Shown here one piece after another: positions 1 through 8,769 of a stretch of DNA of 64,000 nt. Each line of letters opens with the position of its first letter. Positions within the stretch are counted from its first letter, which is position 1. Source of the stretch: Mycobacteroides sp. CBMA 271 (GTDB lineage Bacteria; Actinomycetota; Actinomycetes; Mycobacteriales; Mycobacteriaceae); contig NZ_VTHB01000009.1 of the NCBI RefSeq assembly GCF_009729205.1, positions 124,001 through 188,000 of the forward strand, given 5' to 3'. Below the pieces are notes generated by a model. The model saw nothing but the letters and a program-made list of their open reading frames with translations. It was not told the origin of the DNA and ran no database searches. The position numbers were made by a program, and so were the translations under genes.

Positions 1-429
1 TACGAGCGGTACCGGGACGCGAATGGCTCCCGCCATCGCGACCACTGCCGCATAGGAGTCGTAGTACGGCTCGATGAGGATGACTTCGGAGCCGGGTTCG
101 ACGAGGCCGAGCACGGCTCCGGCAATCGCTTCGGTGGCGCCGACGGTCACCAGCACCTGTGTTTCCGGGTCGAGCTCCTCGCCGTATCGGGCCAGCCGGT
201 CAGCGGTGATGGCCCGGCGCAGTTCGGGGGTGCCCAGCCCGGGCGGGTACTGGTTGAGACCGGACCGAATGGCCTGTTGCGCAGCGTCGAGCATCGACGC
301 CGGACCGTCCTCGTCGGGGAAGCCCTGTCCCAGATTGATGGCGTCGTGCCGGACGGCGAGGGCGGACATTTCGGCGAAGATCGTCGCACCGAAGGGGCGC
401 AATCGGGCGACGGTGCGTGCGGGGCTCAC
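1..429 (-). CDS. dapC: N-succinyldiaminopimelate aminotransferase, N-terminal part (runs off left edge)
   Basis: The first 143 codons read as the N-terminus of a fold-type I PLP aminotransferase. They include ALAVRHDAINLGQGFPDEDG, a GLNQYPPG stretch, VTVGATEAIAGAVLGL and EVILIEPYYDSY, all typical of the class I/II large-domain start. Wording and position next to fadA match M. tuberculosis DapC (Rv0858c), which acts in lysine/diaminopimelate synthesis. A GTG at 429 gives MSPARTVARLRPFG; a start a few codons away cannot be excluded. The PLP lysine lies outside the window. It is transcribed away from fadA, so 430-825 is a divergent promoter region. Confidence 0.85.
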   Translation of the reverse strand, partial: MSPARTVARLRPFGATIFAEMSALAVRHDAINLGQGFPDEDGPASMLDAAQQAIRSGLNQYPPGLGTPELRRAITADRLARYGEELDPETQVLVTVGATEAIAGAVLGLVEPGSEVILIEPYYDSYAAVVAMAGAIRVPVPLV

Positions 430-611
430 CCGAGCAAGTGTCTCAGCTTCGTCGGTGGGCCGGTGCCGACCAGGTTGGGATGTTTCGGCGGTCGTTGTTC
501 TCGCCGGTCGACGGATTGCACCTGTCACGAGCGTGCGTCATGCGATCGCGGAGCTCACGCAAACCACACCGCGAATATCGTTGGAAGCGCAAAGATTGCT
601 ATGACCACGTA

Positions 612-648
612 TTATCGGTCGGATCTAGAATCTGCAGCACACCGATAA
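612..648. promoter_or_regulatory. inverted repeat in the dapC-fadA divergent region
   Basis: TTATCGGT (612-619) and its exact reverse complement ACCGATAA (641-648) flank a 21-nt spacer. Arm length and position about 180 nt upstream of fadA suit a repressor operator. No regulator gene lies next to it, so the protein is unknown. Confidence 0.4.
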
Positions 649-654
649 CGTACC

Positions 655-694
655 TACGCAGCCCTCCCAACCAACGGGTTGGGAGGGCTGCGTA
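655..694. repeat. perfect 18-bp stem hairpin upstream of fadA
   Basis: Positions 655-672 are the exact reverse complement of 677-694 with a 4-nt AACG loop, giving an extremely stable GC-rich stem. There is no T-tract. It sits in the divergent dapC-fadA interval, so it is downstream of no gene and is an odd place for a terminator. It could attenuate fadA transcription or be a dispersed palindromic element. The rest of 430-825 shows no gene. Confidence 0.6.
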
Positions 695-825
695 CCGCCC
701 AGACATACACCTGGTCTAACGTAGGGCTGTCTCGGCGAAACTGACCCGGAGTCAATCCGGCTTCACGGGCCGGGGCACCTTGTAATACATGCCCCATACG
801 CACCTCCCTATAAGGACGTATACCC

Positions 826-2034
826 ATGACTGAAGCATTCATCTACGAGGCCATCCGTACGCCTCGCGGCAAGCAGCGCGGCGGCGCCCTCAACGAGGTC
901 AAGCCGCTGAACCTGGTGGTCGGCCTGATCGACGAGATCCGCCGCCGCTTCCCCGACCTGGACGAGAACCTGATCAGCGATGTCGTGCTCGGCGTCGTGG
1001 CGCCCGTCGGCGACCAGGGCGGCGATATCGCCCGTACCGCGGTGCTGGCCGCGGGCCTGCCCGACACCGTCGGTGGCGTGCAGCTCAACCGTTTCTGCGC
1101 CTCCGGCCTGGAGGCCGTGAACATCGCCGCACAGAAGGTCCGTTCCGGCTGGGACGACCTGGTGCTCGCCGGTGGTGTGGAGTCCATGTCGCGCATCCCC
1201 ATGGGCAGTGACGGTGGTGCCTGGGCCTCGGACCCGGCCACCAACTACGACGTGTCCTTCGTGCCGCAGGGCATCGGTGCCGACCTGATTGCCACCATCG
1301 AGGGCTTCACGCGTGACGATGTCGACGCCTACGCCGCCCGTTCGCAGGATCGCGCCGCGGCCGCGTGGTCCGGTGGCTACTTCGCGAAGTCTGTTGTGCC
1401 GGTGAAGGACCAGAACGGTCTGCTCATCCTCGACCATGACGAGCACATGCGTCCCGGCACCACCGCCGCGGACCTGGGCAAGCTCAAGCCCGCCTTCGAG
1501 GGCCTGGCGGCGCTCGGTGGATTCGACGACGTGGCGCGCATCAAGTACACGTATGTCGAGAAGATCAACCACGTGCACACCGGCGGCAACAGCTCCGGCA
1601 TCGTCGACGGCGCAGCCCTGGTGTTGGTCGGTTCCGAAGAGGCCGGTAAGTCGCAGGGCCTGACCCCGCGCGCCCGCGTCGTGGCCACCGCCACTACCGG
1701 TAGCGAGCCGCTCATCATGTTGACCGGTCCGACCCCGGCCACCAAGAAGGTGCTTGACCGCGCCGGACTGACCGTGGATGACATCGACCTGTTTGAGCTC
1801 AACGAGGCCTTCGCCTCCGTGGTGCTGAAGTTCCAGAAGGATCTGAACATCCCGGACGAGAAGCTCAACGTCAATGGCGGCGCCATCGCGATGGGCCACC
1901 CGCTGGGTGCCACCGGCGCCATGATCACCGGAACCATGGTCGACGAGCTGGAGCGCCGCGGCCTCCGTCGCGCCCTCATCACGCTGTGTGTCGGCGGCGG
2001 CATGGGCGTAGCCACCATCATCGAGCGAGTGTAG
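826..2034 (+). CDS. fadA: acetyl-CoA acetyltransferase / 3-ketoacyl-CoA thiolase
   Basis: This 402-aa thiolase catalyses the last step of beta-oxidation, thiolytic cleavage of 3-ketoacyl-CoA. The nucleophilic Cys91 is in NRFCASG. The conserved His358 is in GGAIAMGHPLGATG and the second active-site Cys388 is in LCVGGGMG. Length matches mycobacterial FadA (Rv0859, about 403 aa). The ATG at 826 is preceded by an AAGGAC-type ribosome site. It is followed after 15 nt by fadB; the pair would form the soluble alpha2beta2 trifunctional complex known for this family. The leader carries an inverted repeat and a very strong hairpin. Confidence 0.95.
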   Translation: MTEAFIYEAIRTPRGKQRGGALNEVKPLNLVVGLIDEIRRRFPDLDENLISDVVLGVVAPVGDQGGDIARTAVLAAGLPDTVGGVQLNRFCASGLEAVNIAAQKVRSGWDDLVLAGGVESMSRIPMGSDGGAWASDPATNYDVSFVPQGIGADLIATIEGFTRDDVDAYAARSQDRAAAAWSGGYFAKSVVPVKDQNGLLILDHDEHMRPGTTAADLGKLKPAFEGLAALGGFDDVARIKYTYVEKINHVHTGGNSSGIVDGAALVLVGSEEAGKSQGLTPRARVVATATTGSEPLIMLTGPTPATKKVLDRAGLTVDDIDLFELNEAFASVVLKFQKDLNIPDEKLNVNGGAIAMGHPLGATGAMITGTMVDELERRGLRRALITLCVGGGMGVATIIERV

Positions 2035-2049
2035 GGAGAACGAAAGAAC

Positions 2050-4197
2050 ATGTCTGCAAACACCATTCAGTGGGACAAGGACGCCGACGGCATCGTCACC
2101 CTCACCCTGGACGACCCCAACGGTTCGGCCAACGTGATGAACGACGACTACAAGCAGTCGATGGCCGCGGCCGTCAAGCGCCTTGTGGAAGAGAAGGATT
2201 CGATCACCGGTGTGGTGATCACCAGCGCCAAGAAGACCTTCTTCGCCGGTGGTGACCTGACTGCGATCATCCAGATCCAGCCCGAGCATGCCCAGCAGGC
2301 CTTCGACGAGGTCGAGGAGATCAAGAAGGACCTGCGCACGCTGGAGACCTTCGGTAAGCCGGTTGTCGCCGCCATCAACGGCGCGGCGCTGGGAGGCGGC
2401 TTGGAGATCGCGCTGGCCACCCATTACCGGATCGCGGCCGATGTCAAGGGATCTGCGATCGGTCTGCCCGAGGTATCGCTGGGTCTGCTACCCGGTGGCG
2501 GTGGCGTCACTCGCGTGACCCGCATGCTCGGCATTCAGAACGGCTTCGTCACCGTGCTGGCCCAGGGCACCCGCTTCAACCCGACCAAGGCCAAGGAAGT
2601 CGGTCTGATCGATGAGTTGGTCGGCTCCGTCGACGAGCTGATCCCCGCCGCCAAGGCGTGGATCAAGGCCAACCCCGAGGCCGTGCAGCGCTGGGATGTC
2701 AAGGGATACAAGATCCCCGGCGGCACCCCGGCCACCCCGGCGCTGGCGGCGATCCTGCCGTCGTTCCCGTCGAACCTGAAGAAGCAGCTCAAGGGCGCGC
2801 CGATGCCCGCGCCGCGGGCCATCCTGGCCGCCGTGGTCGAGGGCGCACAGGTGGACTTCGATACGGCCAGCCGCATCGAGAGTCGTTACTTCGCCAGCCT
2901 GGCCACCGGTCAGGTCGCCAAGAACATGACGCAGGCCTTCTTCTTCGACCTGCAGACCATCAACGGCGGCGGCAGTCGTCCGGAGGGAATCGCCCCGACC
3001 CCAATCAAGAAGATCGGTGTGCTGGGCGCGGGCATGATGGGCGCCGGTATCGCGTACGTCTCGGCCAAGGCCGGATATGACGTTGTCCTGAAGGACGTCT
3101 CGCTGGAGGCGGCTCAGAAGGGCAAGGCTTACTCGGAAAAGATTGAGGAGAAGGCCCTTTCGCGTGGCAAGACCACGGCCGAAAAGTCCGCCGCACTGTT
3201 GGCCAAGATCACTCCGGCCGCCGATCCCGCCGACCTGGCCGGTGTCGACTTCGTGATCGAGGCCGTCTTCGAGAACACCGAGCTCAAGCACAAGGTGTTC
3301 CAGGAGATCGAAGACGTCGTGGAGCCCAATGCGCTACTCGGCTCGAACACCTCCACGCTGCCCATCACCGGGCTCGCCGCGGGTGTGAAGCGCCAAGAGG
3401 ACTTCATCGGCATCCACTTCTTCTCGCCGGTCGACAAGATGCCGCTGGTGGAAATCATCCGGGGTGAGAAGACTTCTGACGAAGCTTTGGCCCGGGTGTT
3501 CGACTACGTGCTGGCCATCAAGAAGACCCCGATCGTCGTCAACGACAGCCGCGGCTTCTTCACCTCGCGAGTCATCGGCACCTTCGTCAATGAGGCCGTC
3601 GCCATGCTGGCCGAGGGCATTGAGCCCGCGACCATCGAGCAGGCGGGCAGCCAGGCCGGATACCCCGCGCCGCCGCTGCAGCTGTCCGACGAGCTGAACC
3701 TGACGCTCATGCAGAAGATCCGCAAGGAGACCGTCGAGGCCGCCAAGGCCGAGGGCAAGGACCTGCCCGACGATCCGGCCGGCCGGGTCATCGACACGCT
3801 GGTGGAAGCGGGCCGTCCGGGCCGTCTGGGTGGTGCCGGCTTCTACGACTATGCGGACGGCAAGCGCACCGGGCTGTGGGCGGGGCTGCGGTCGACGTTC
3901 AACACCCGCAATGGTGCCGACGTGGCCAACCCGCCGCTGCAGGACCTCATCGAGCGCATGCTGTTCATCGAGGCCATCGAGACGCAGAAGTGCTTCGACG
4001 AGGGCGTGCTGACCTCGACCGCCGATGCCAACATCGGATCGATCTTCGGCATCGGATACCCCGCATGGACCGGCGGTGTACACCAGTACATCGTCGGATA
4101 CCCCGGCGGCACGGCCGGTTTCGTGGCGCGCGCCAAGGAATTGGCCGCCACCTACGGTGACCGATTCAACCCGCCCGCGTCGCTCCTGGACGCGTAA
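2050..4197 (+). CDS. fadB: fatty oxidation complex alpha subunit: enoyl-CoA hydratase / 3-hydroxyacyl-CoA dehydrogenase
   Basis: The 715-aa protein has an N-terminal crotonase domain (about 1-200) with an oxyanion-hole region around GAALGGGLEIALATHY. The NAD-binding 3-hydroxyacyl-CoA dehydrogenase part starts near residue 320 (IGVLGAGMMGAGIAY, a Rossmann GxGxxG). The C-terminal dehydrogenase domain follows, with LGSNTSTLPITGLA and IGIHFFSPVDKMPLVEII. It hydrates enoyl-CoA and oxidises the 3-hydroxyacyl-CoA, handing the product to FadA. Length is close to Rv0860. It lies 15 nt after fadA in one operon and is followed by a GC-rich hairpin. Confidence 0.95.
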   Translation: MSANTIQWDKDADGIVTLTLDDPNGSANVMNDDYKQSMAAAVKRLVEEKDSITGVVITSAKKTFFAGGDLTAIIQIQPEHAQQAFDEVEEIKKDLRTLETFGKPVVAAINGAALGGGLEIALATHYRIAADVKGSAIGLPEVSLGLLPGGGGVTRVTRMLGIQNGFVTVLAQGTRFNPTKAKEVGLIDELVGSVDELIPAAKAWIKANPEAVQRWDVKGYKIPGGTPATPALAAILPSFPSNLKKQLKGAPMPAPRAILAAVVEGAQVDFDTASRIESRYFASLATGQVAKNMTQAFFFDLQTINGGGSRPEGIAPTPIKKIGVLGAGMMGAGIAYVSAKAGYDVVLKDVSLEAAQKGKAYSEKIEEKALSRGKTTAEKSAALLAKITPAADPADLAGVDFVIEAVFENTELKHKVFQEIEDVVEPNALLGSNTSTLPITGLAAGVKRQEDFIGIHFFSPVDKMPLVEIIRGEKTSDEALARVFDYVLAIKKTPIVVNDSRGFFTSRVIGTFVNEAVAMLAEGIEPATIEQAGSQAGYPAPPLQLSDELNLTLMQKIRKETVEAAKAEGKDLPDDPAGRVIDTLVEAGRPGRLGGAGFYDYADGKRTGLWAGLRSTFNTRNGADVANPPLQDLIERMLFIEAIETQKCFDEGVLTSTADANIGSIFGIGYPAWTGGVHQYIVGYPGGTAGFVARAKELAATYGDRFNPPASLLDA

Positions 4198-4210
4198 AAA
4201 GGCTCTACGA

Positions 4211-4249
4211 CCCTTCAGCCGCTCACCCTCCGGGGTGGGCGGCTGAGGG
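4211..4249 (+). terminator. hairpin downstream of fadB
   Basis: CAGCCGCTCACCC (4216-4228) pairs with GGGTGGGCGGCTG (4233-4245) across a 4-nt loop with one G-U wobble, 18 nt after the fadB stop. It has no U-tract, as is usual for mycobacterial intrinsic terminators. Confidence 0.6.
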
Positions 4250-4730
4250 CGTTCTGGGGCCAGTACGAGTGGCCGCACGGAAGTTGGATGCCCTAGCATT
4301 CCCAGAGATTTAGATGCTGTTGTCAGAAATGATCGCCACGATTGAGTGGTCTGCGCCACAGTGCCGGTAGCCCAGGGTGGTAGCCCACACAAATGATGGG
4401 GGATCCCGTAGGTTCTCTGGTGGTACTACAAGCATAGTGAGTGAGTACTTCGCGTGCCCACATGCAATCGCCAGGTCATAGGGTATTTCGAGGCGGAATT
4501 TATATTTGCCAATATTGGGTTACCGTAAGTCTTTCGGGAAGTAGCTGTAACTTGACGTAGCGCAGTGTTACCCACAGTTCACTAGCTATTTCTTCCACGT
4601 AACGTACCTTTGCGAGATATTTATTCGCTACGCTTCGCGCGATGAGTAATATCTTTGCCACTCGCAATGTGGCAGGTCGGCCGAATTTCCTTCGGCGCAT
4701 TTTCAAGATCACTGCACAGGGATAGGGACG
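4250..4730. other. AT-richer leader region upstream of the acyltransferase/mmpL operon
   Basis: About 480 nt without a supported gene and clearly richer in A/T than its neighbours, especially 4490-4700. Just before the downstream start it holds two adjacent small stems: GCCAC/GTGGC (4657-4673) and GCCGAA/TTCGGC (4680-4696). These could be a structured 5' leader. I could not assign a convincing -35/-10 pair. An open frame on the minus strand at 4500-4754 looks fortuitous. Confidence 0.5.
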
Positions 4731-6134
4731 ATGGTTGCACTTGGAACGATCCACGATTGGCGCCCTAAGCCTGGGACCGTCATCTCCTGGAGCGCTTCAC
4801 CACGCGCCCGCGAGATAGCCGCGCAGGCGCCCGCCAACGCGGTTCCCCCGAGCTACCAGCAGGCGCAGCACGTGCGCTCGTACCGTGAGCTTGCCCGCGA
4901 TGACCGGGAGATGGCACGACTGGGAATCGGCTCCTGGGATGTGCAGGGTGTCTGCGATATCGACGCCATGACGGCGGCCATCAACGCACACCTGCGGCGC
5001 CACGACACCTACCACTCGTGGTTCGAGTTCGACACGACGGACACCATCGTCCGGCACGTCATCGATGATCCGGAAGGCATCGACTTCGTGCCACAGGATC
5101 ACGGGCTGCAGGGACCGGACGAGATCCGTGCTCACCTACTGCGCACCTCGGGAACTCCGCTTACCTGGGACTGCTTCACGTTCGGGGTCATCCAGCGTGC
5201 GGACCACTTCACGGTGTACATCAGCGTCGATCATCTGCACACCGACGGCATGTCCACCGGGATCATTTACGTCGAGATCCAGCTGATGTACGCCAGCCTG
5301 GTGCACGGTTCGGCGCTGCAGCTGCCGCCGCCCGCGGGCTACCTCGACTTCTCCGACCGCGAGCGCGCACACAACCAGTCGATGACCCTGGACTCCTTCG
5401 AGGTGCAAACCTGGATCAGGTACGCACAGGACAACGGCGGCACCCTGCCGGACTTCGTCCTGCCACTGGGCGACCGATCCGAGCCGAATGTCGGTGGCAT
5501 GGTCGCCGCCCCGCTGCTGACCGCCGAGGAGACGGTGGCGTTCGAGAAGGCTTGCGAACAGGCGGGTGTGCGGTTCAGCGGTGGAGTCTTCGCATGCACC
5601 GCGCTGATCGACCGCGAGCTCGGCGGGGCAGACACCTTCTATGGCATCACCCCGTATGACACCCGCAGCACGCCGGAGGAGCAGCTGTCGGTGGGTTGGT
5701 ACGCGAGCTTCATCCCCTTCGTGGTTGACATGCCTGCCGATATGTCGGACGGATCCTTCGCGACCGTCGCACGATCCGCCCAGAAGTCGTTCGACGAATG
5801 TCAGCCGCTGGCCAAGGTGCCGTTCGAGCGAGTACTAGAACTGGCGGGGCCGGAGTCGGGCCTGGCCGCACCCGACTATGTGGTCCCGATGGTGTCCTTT
5901 CTGGACGCACGCAAGATCCCGGTCAGTGCTGAATGGGATCGCATCAATGGCGGAATCTACGGCGACAGCCGTTCGTCCGACCAGGTGTGCATGTGGGTCA
6001 ACAGGTTTGAGAACGAAACCAATCTGACCATCTCGTTCCCCGACAATGCCGTCGCCCGTGAGTCTGTGTCGCGCTACTTCGAAGTTGCGCGCCTGGTCTA
6101 CCAGCGCGTGGCGCAGTCACAGCTCGTTTCCTGA
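4731..6134 (+). CDS. PapA/condensation-domain acyltransferase
   Basis: The 467-aa protein carries the condensation-superfamily HxxxDG motif (HLHTDG, His168 to Gly173) inside SVDHLHTDGMSTG. This is the catalytic histidine of polyketide-associated (PapA) acyltransferases that esterify lipid or sugar hydroxyls. The N-terminus before the fold (WRPKPGTVISWSAS) and the length suit the PapA1/A2-like group. The ATG at 4731 follows an AGGGATAGGGA ribosome site. It opens a four-gene unit ending in an MmpL transporter, so a role in assembling an exported acylated lipid is likely. The acyl donor and acceptor cannot be read from the sequence. Confidence 0.85.
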   Translation: MVALGTIHDWRPKPGTVISWSASPRAREIAAQAPANAVPPSYQQAQHVRSYRELARDDREMARLGIGSWDVQGVCDIDAMTAAINAHLRRHDTYHSWFEFDTTDTIVRHVIDDPEGIDFVPQDHGLQGPDEIRAHLLRTSGTPLTWDCFTFGVIQRADHFTVYISVDHLHTDGMSTGIIYVEIQLMYASLVHGSALQLPPPAGYLDFSDRERAHNQSMTLDSFEVQTWIRYAQDNGGTLPDFVLPLGDRSEPNVGGMVAAPLLTAEETVAFEKACEQAGVRFSGGVFACTALIDRELGGADTFYGITPYDTRSTPEEQLSVGWYASFIPFVVDMPADMSDGSFATVARSAQKSFDECQPLAKVPFERVLELAGPESGLAAPDYVVPMVSFLDARKIPVSAEWDRINGGIYGDSRSSDQVCMWVNRFENETNLTISFPDNAVARESVSRYFEVARLVYQRVAQSQLVS

Positions 6135-6203
6135 AAATGCGGCGCTGGCGCCGCACCATGCAGCACGTAGCAGCATTGAGCAGCAGTGAAAGGTGGCATT
6201 GGC

Positions 6204-7403
6204 ATGAGCACAAGCCTTGATATCGCGGTGAACGGCATCAGCTCACCCGATTTCGACAACGTCCGGCGTGCGTTCGCGCTGAACTTCCTGGAGAACGACG
6301 AGCTGGGCGCGGCCGTAGCGATCTGGGTCGACGGAGAGCTGGTCGTCAATCTCTGGGCAGGCTGGGCCGACGAGGCCCGCACTCGTCCGTGGACGGAAGA
6401 CACTCTGGCGCCGGTGTACTCGGGCACCAAGGGATTGATGAGTACCTGCGTGCACATGCTGATCGAGCGCGGCGTTCTCGACCTGCACGCGCCGGTCGCA
6501 CAGTACTGGCCCGAATTCGGGCAGAACGGCAAGGAATCCATCACGCTCGCCATGGTGCTCGGCCACCGCTCGGGTGTCATCGGACCGCGTACCCGGTTGA
6601 CGCCGGAGCAGGCCGCCAACTGGGACGAGGTCTGCGAACACCTTGTCAGAACCACACCGTGGTGGGAACCGGGCACCGCGCAGGGCTATCACATGGCGAC
6701 ATTCGGATTCATTCTCGGCGAGGTGGTCCGTCGCACCACCGGTAGGACGCTCGGCGAGTTCCTGCGCACCGAGGTCGCCGAACCGTACGGTCTCGACGTG
6801 CACGTAGGGTTGCCGCACAGCGAGCACCATCGCTGCGCCGAGATGGTCAACAAACCGTATCTGCGCGACCTATTTCAAGGTGCCCCTTCGGAATTTGAGG
6901 CCATGAGCGATCACCCGCTCGCCGGTACCTTGATCGCTGGCGATTTCATTCCCGATGACGAGATCGCGCGCAGGGATATCGGGATGTGGCGCGCGCTGGA
7001 ATTCCCGGGCACCAATGCGCACGTGTCGGCGCTGGGCATGGCCACCTTCTACAACGCGATGGCACGCGAAAAGCTGCTCAGCCGTGAGCATATGGACGTG
7101 GTACGGGTATCCCAGGGTGGATTCGATCCGGACGTCGTGCTGGGGCCGCGGGTCGCGAACCACGGTTGGGGACTGGGCTACATGCTCAATCAGCGCTGCT
7201 ACGCCGGGCCCAACCATAAGATCTTCGGGCACGGCGGTTCGGGTGGTTCCTACGCTTTTGCCGACCTGGAGCACCGCATCGGATACTCGTACGTGATGAA
7301 CCAATTCGATATGACCAAGGCGGACGCCGATCCTCGTAGTGTGCGGCTCATCAACGAGCTTTACACCACGTTGGGGGTGGCGCCAGCAGGAGAGTCGCTG
7401 TGA
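6204..7403 (+). CDS. serine hydrolase of the class C beta-lactamase / esterase family
   Basis: A 399-aa protein with the SxxK catalytic motif of penicillin-binding-like esterases (SGTK, Ser73 and Lys76). A YHMATFG segment fits the Tyr motif and HGGSGG fits the third motif near the C-terminus. Family members (M. tuberculosis LipE/LipD-type, EstB) are esterases rather than true beta-lactamases. No signal peptide is evident. The ATG at 6204, after GAAAGGTGGC, is preferred to an upstream in-frame GTG at 6186. Its place between two acyltransferase genes suggests acyl transfer or hydrolysis on the same lipid. The stop overlaps the next start as GTGA. Confidence 0.8.
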   Translation: MSTSLDIAVNGISSPDFDNVRRAFALNFLENDELGAAVAIWVDGELVVNLWAGWADEARTRPWTEDTLAPVYSGTKGLMSTCVHMLIERGVLDLHAPVAQYWPEFGQNGKESITLAMVLGHRSGVIGPRTRLTPEQAANWDEVCEHLVRTTPWWEPGTAQGYHMATFGFILGEVVRRTTGRTLGEFLRTEVAEPYGLDVHVGLPHSEHHRCAEMVNKPYLRDLFQGAPSEFEAMSDHPLAGTLIAGDFIPDDEIARRDIGMWRALEFPGTNAHVSALGMATFYNAMAREKLLSREHMDVVRVSQGGFDPDVVLGPRVANHGWGLGYMLNQRCYAGPNHKIFGHGGSGGSYAFADLEHRIGYSYVMNQFDMTKADADPRSVRLINELYTTLGVAPAGESL

Positions 7404-8767
7404 CGACGACGATCCCGCAGATACAGACCGTCCCGATCACCCGGGAGCCGGCTGCGAGCGACCACGTGGACTTCGTCGATCAGGCGTCCTTCCTGGGGTT
7501 GCGTGCCACCGAGCTGTCCACGTTGGGACAGATGGTCTGGATCTACGAACGCGATATCGATGCCGACAGGTTGCGCAGATTCCACGGCAACCTCGGACAG
7601 GGACTGTTCGGGCGTCGAATCGAACGTTCCCGCTTACCCTTTGGCCGTCACCGCTGGGTGCTCGATTCCGCATGCCATCCGATCGACGTCGAACTGGCGC
7701 CGTTGCCGCGCGCCGAACTGCAGGACTGGGTGCATCGACATGCCCAGCTGCCGGTCGATCCGGAACACGGTCCGTCATGGCGACTCGGGGTCACGAGGTT
7801 CACCGACGGCGCCACCGCGGTGAGTCTGGTTGTCTCCCACACCATCGCCGACGGCGTCGGGCTGTGCCGGGCTATCGCCGATGCCGCCAACGACGCGACC
7901 CTCCCGTTGGGCTATGCGCTGCCGCGATCGCGCAAGCGGTTCCGAGGCATTCGGGAAGACTTCCGGCGCACCAGGCGGGACATGCCGGACACCGCGCGGG
8001 CCTTCCGCAAGGCCACCAAGATGTTGACCGACCGACGTCAGGACATCAAACATGCGGGCATGCCCGCGACCGAGGCGCACATCGACCAGATCCCGTCGGT
8101 GACCGTCTATCTGAACGAAACCGAGTGGGACACCAACGCACACAGCCGCGGCGGCACCAGTAACTCGCTGGTCGGCGCCTTCGCAGCGCGGCTTGCCGCC
8201 AAGGCTGGCCGGCTGGGCCCGGACGGCAAGGTGACGCTGTCCATGCCCGTCAACGAGCGCACTGAGGGAGACGTCCGCGCCAACGCGATGACCTCAGTGA
8301 TGTTCGCGATCGATCCGGTAGAGCTGACCACCGACCTGGGCGGAATCCGCGGCGCCACCAAGAAGGTGTTATCGGACCTGCGGGACACACCCGACGAAAA
8401 GTGGGCCCTGCTACCGCTGACCCCTTTCATCCCGAAGGCGGCGGCACGCCGATTGGCCAATGTGGCACTGGAATACAACGACTATCCCGTGGGCTGTTCG
8501 AATGTCGGGCCGCTGGATCCAGAGGTGAACCGTCCCGACGGGACGCCCGCCGACTACGTGTTCTGCAAACTGGCCGAGCAGCGGGTCCGGCCCGACAAGG
8601 TGCTGAGCACCTACGGCCAGCTCTTCGTTGCCTCCGGGCGGATCAACGACAAGATCTTTCTGGCGGTCGTCGGATACCAACCCGGCGTGATCGAGTCACG
8701 TAGCGACCTGACCAACATGCTGACCGAGACGCTTGACGACTTCGGCCTGCACGCCGTGATCGAGTAG
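7400..8767 (+). CDS. condensation-like acyltransferase (second HxxxDG protein of the operon)
   Basis: The 455-aa protein has an HxxxDG motif (HTIADG, His147 to Gly152) in SLVVSHTIADGVGL. C-terminal sequence such as YPVGCSNVGPLDPEV and FVASGRINDKIFLAVVGY recalls the PapA / wax-ester-synthase side of the condensation superfamily. The GTG start overlaps the preceding stop by 4 nt, implying translational coupling, and mmpL follows after 2 nt. It is only distantly similar to the first acyltransferase, so two different acyl groups or positions are plausible. Confidence 0.75.
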   Translation: MTTTIPQIQTVPITREPAASDHVDFVDQASFLGLRATELSTLGQMVWIYERDIDADRLRRFHGNLGQGLFGRRIERSRLPFGRHRWVLDSACHPIDVELAPLPRAELQDWVHRHAQLPVDPEHGPSWRLGVTRFTDGATAVSLVVSHTIADGVGLCRAIADAANDATLPLGYALPRSRKRFRGIREDFRRTRRDMPDTARAFRKATKMLTDRRQDIKHAGMPATEAHIDQIPSVTVYLNETEWDTNAHSRGGTSNSLVGAFAARLAAKAGRLGPDGKVTLSMPVNERTEGDVRANAMTSVMFAIDPVELTTDLGGIRGATKKVLSDLRDTPDEKWALLPLTPFIPKAAARRLANVALEYNDYPVGCSNVGPLDPEVNRPDGTPADYVFCKLAEQRVRPDKVLSTYGQLFVASGRINDKIFLAVVGYQPGVIESRSDLTNMLTETLDDFGLHAVIE

Positions 8768-8769
8768 AC

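Noticed and set aside
808..2424. 538-codon open frame on the minus strand across fadA-fadB
   Set aside because: It lies opposite two well-supported genes in high-GC DNA, has His/Gly/Val-rich meaningless composition and no family resemblance.
4500..4754. 84-codon minus-strand frame upstream of the first acyltransferase
   Set aside because: No ribosome site or family; it overlaps the acyltransferase start and the likely promoter, and codon use is unlike neighbours.
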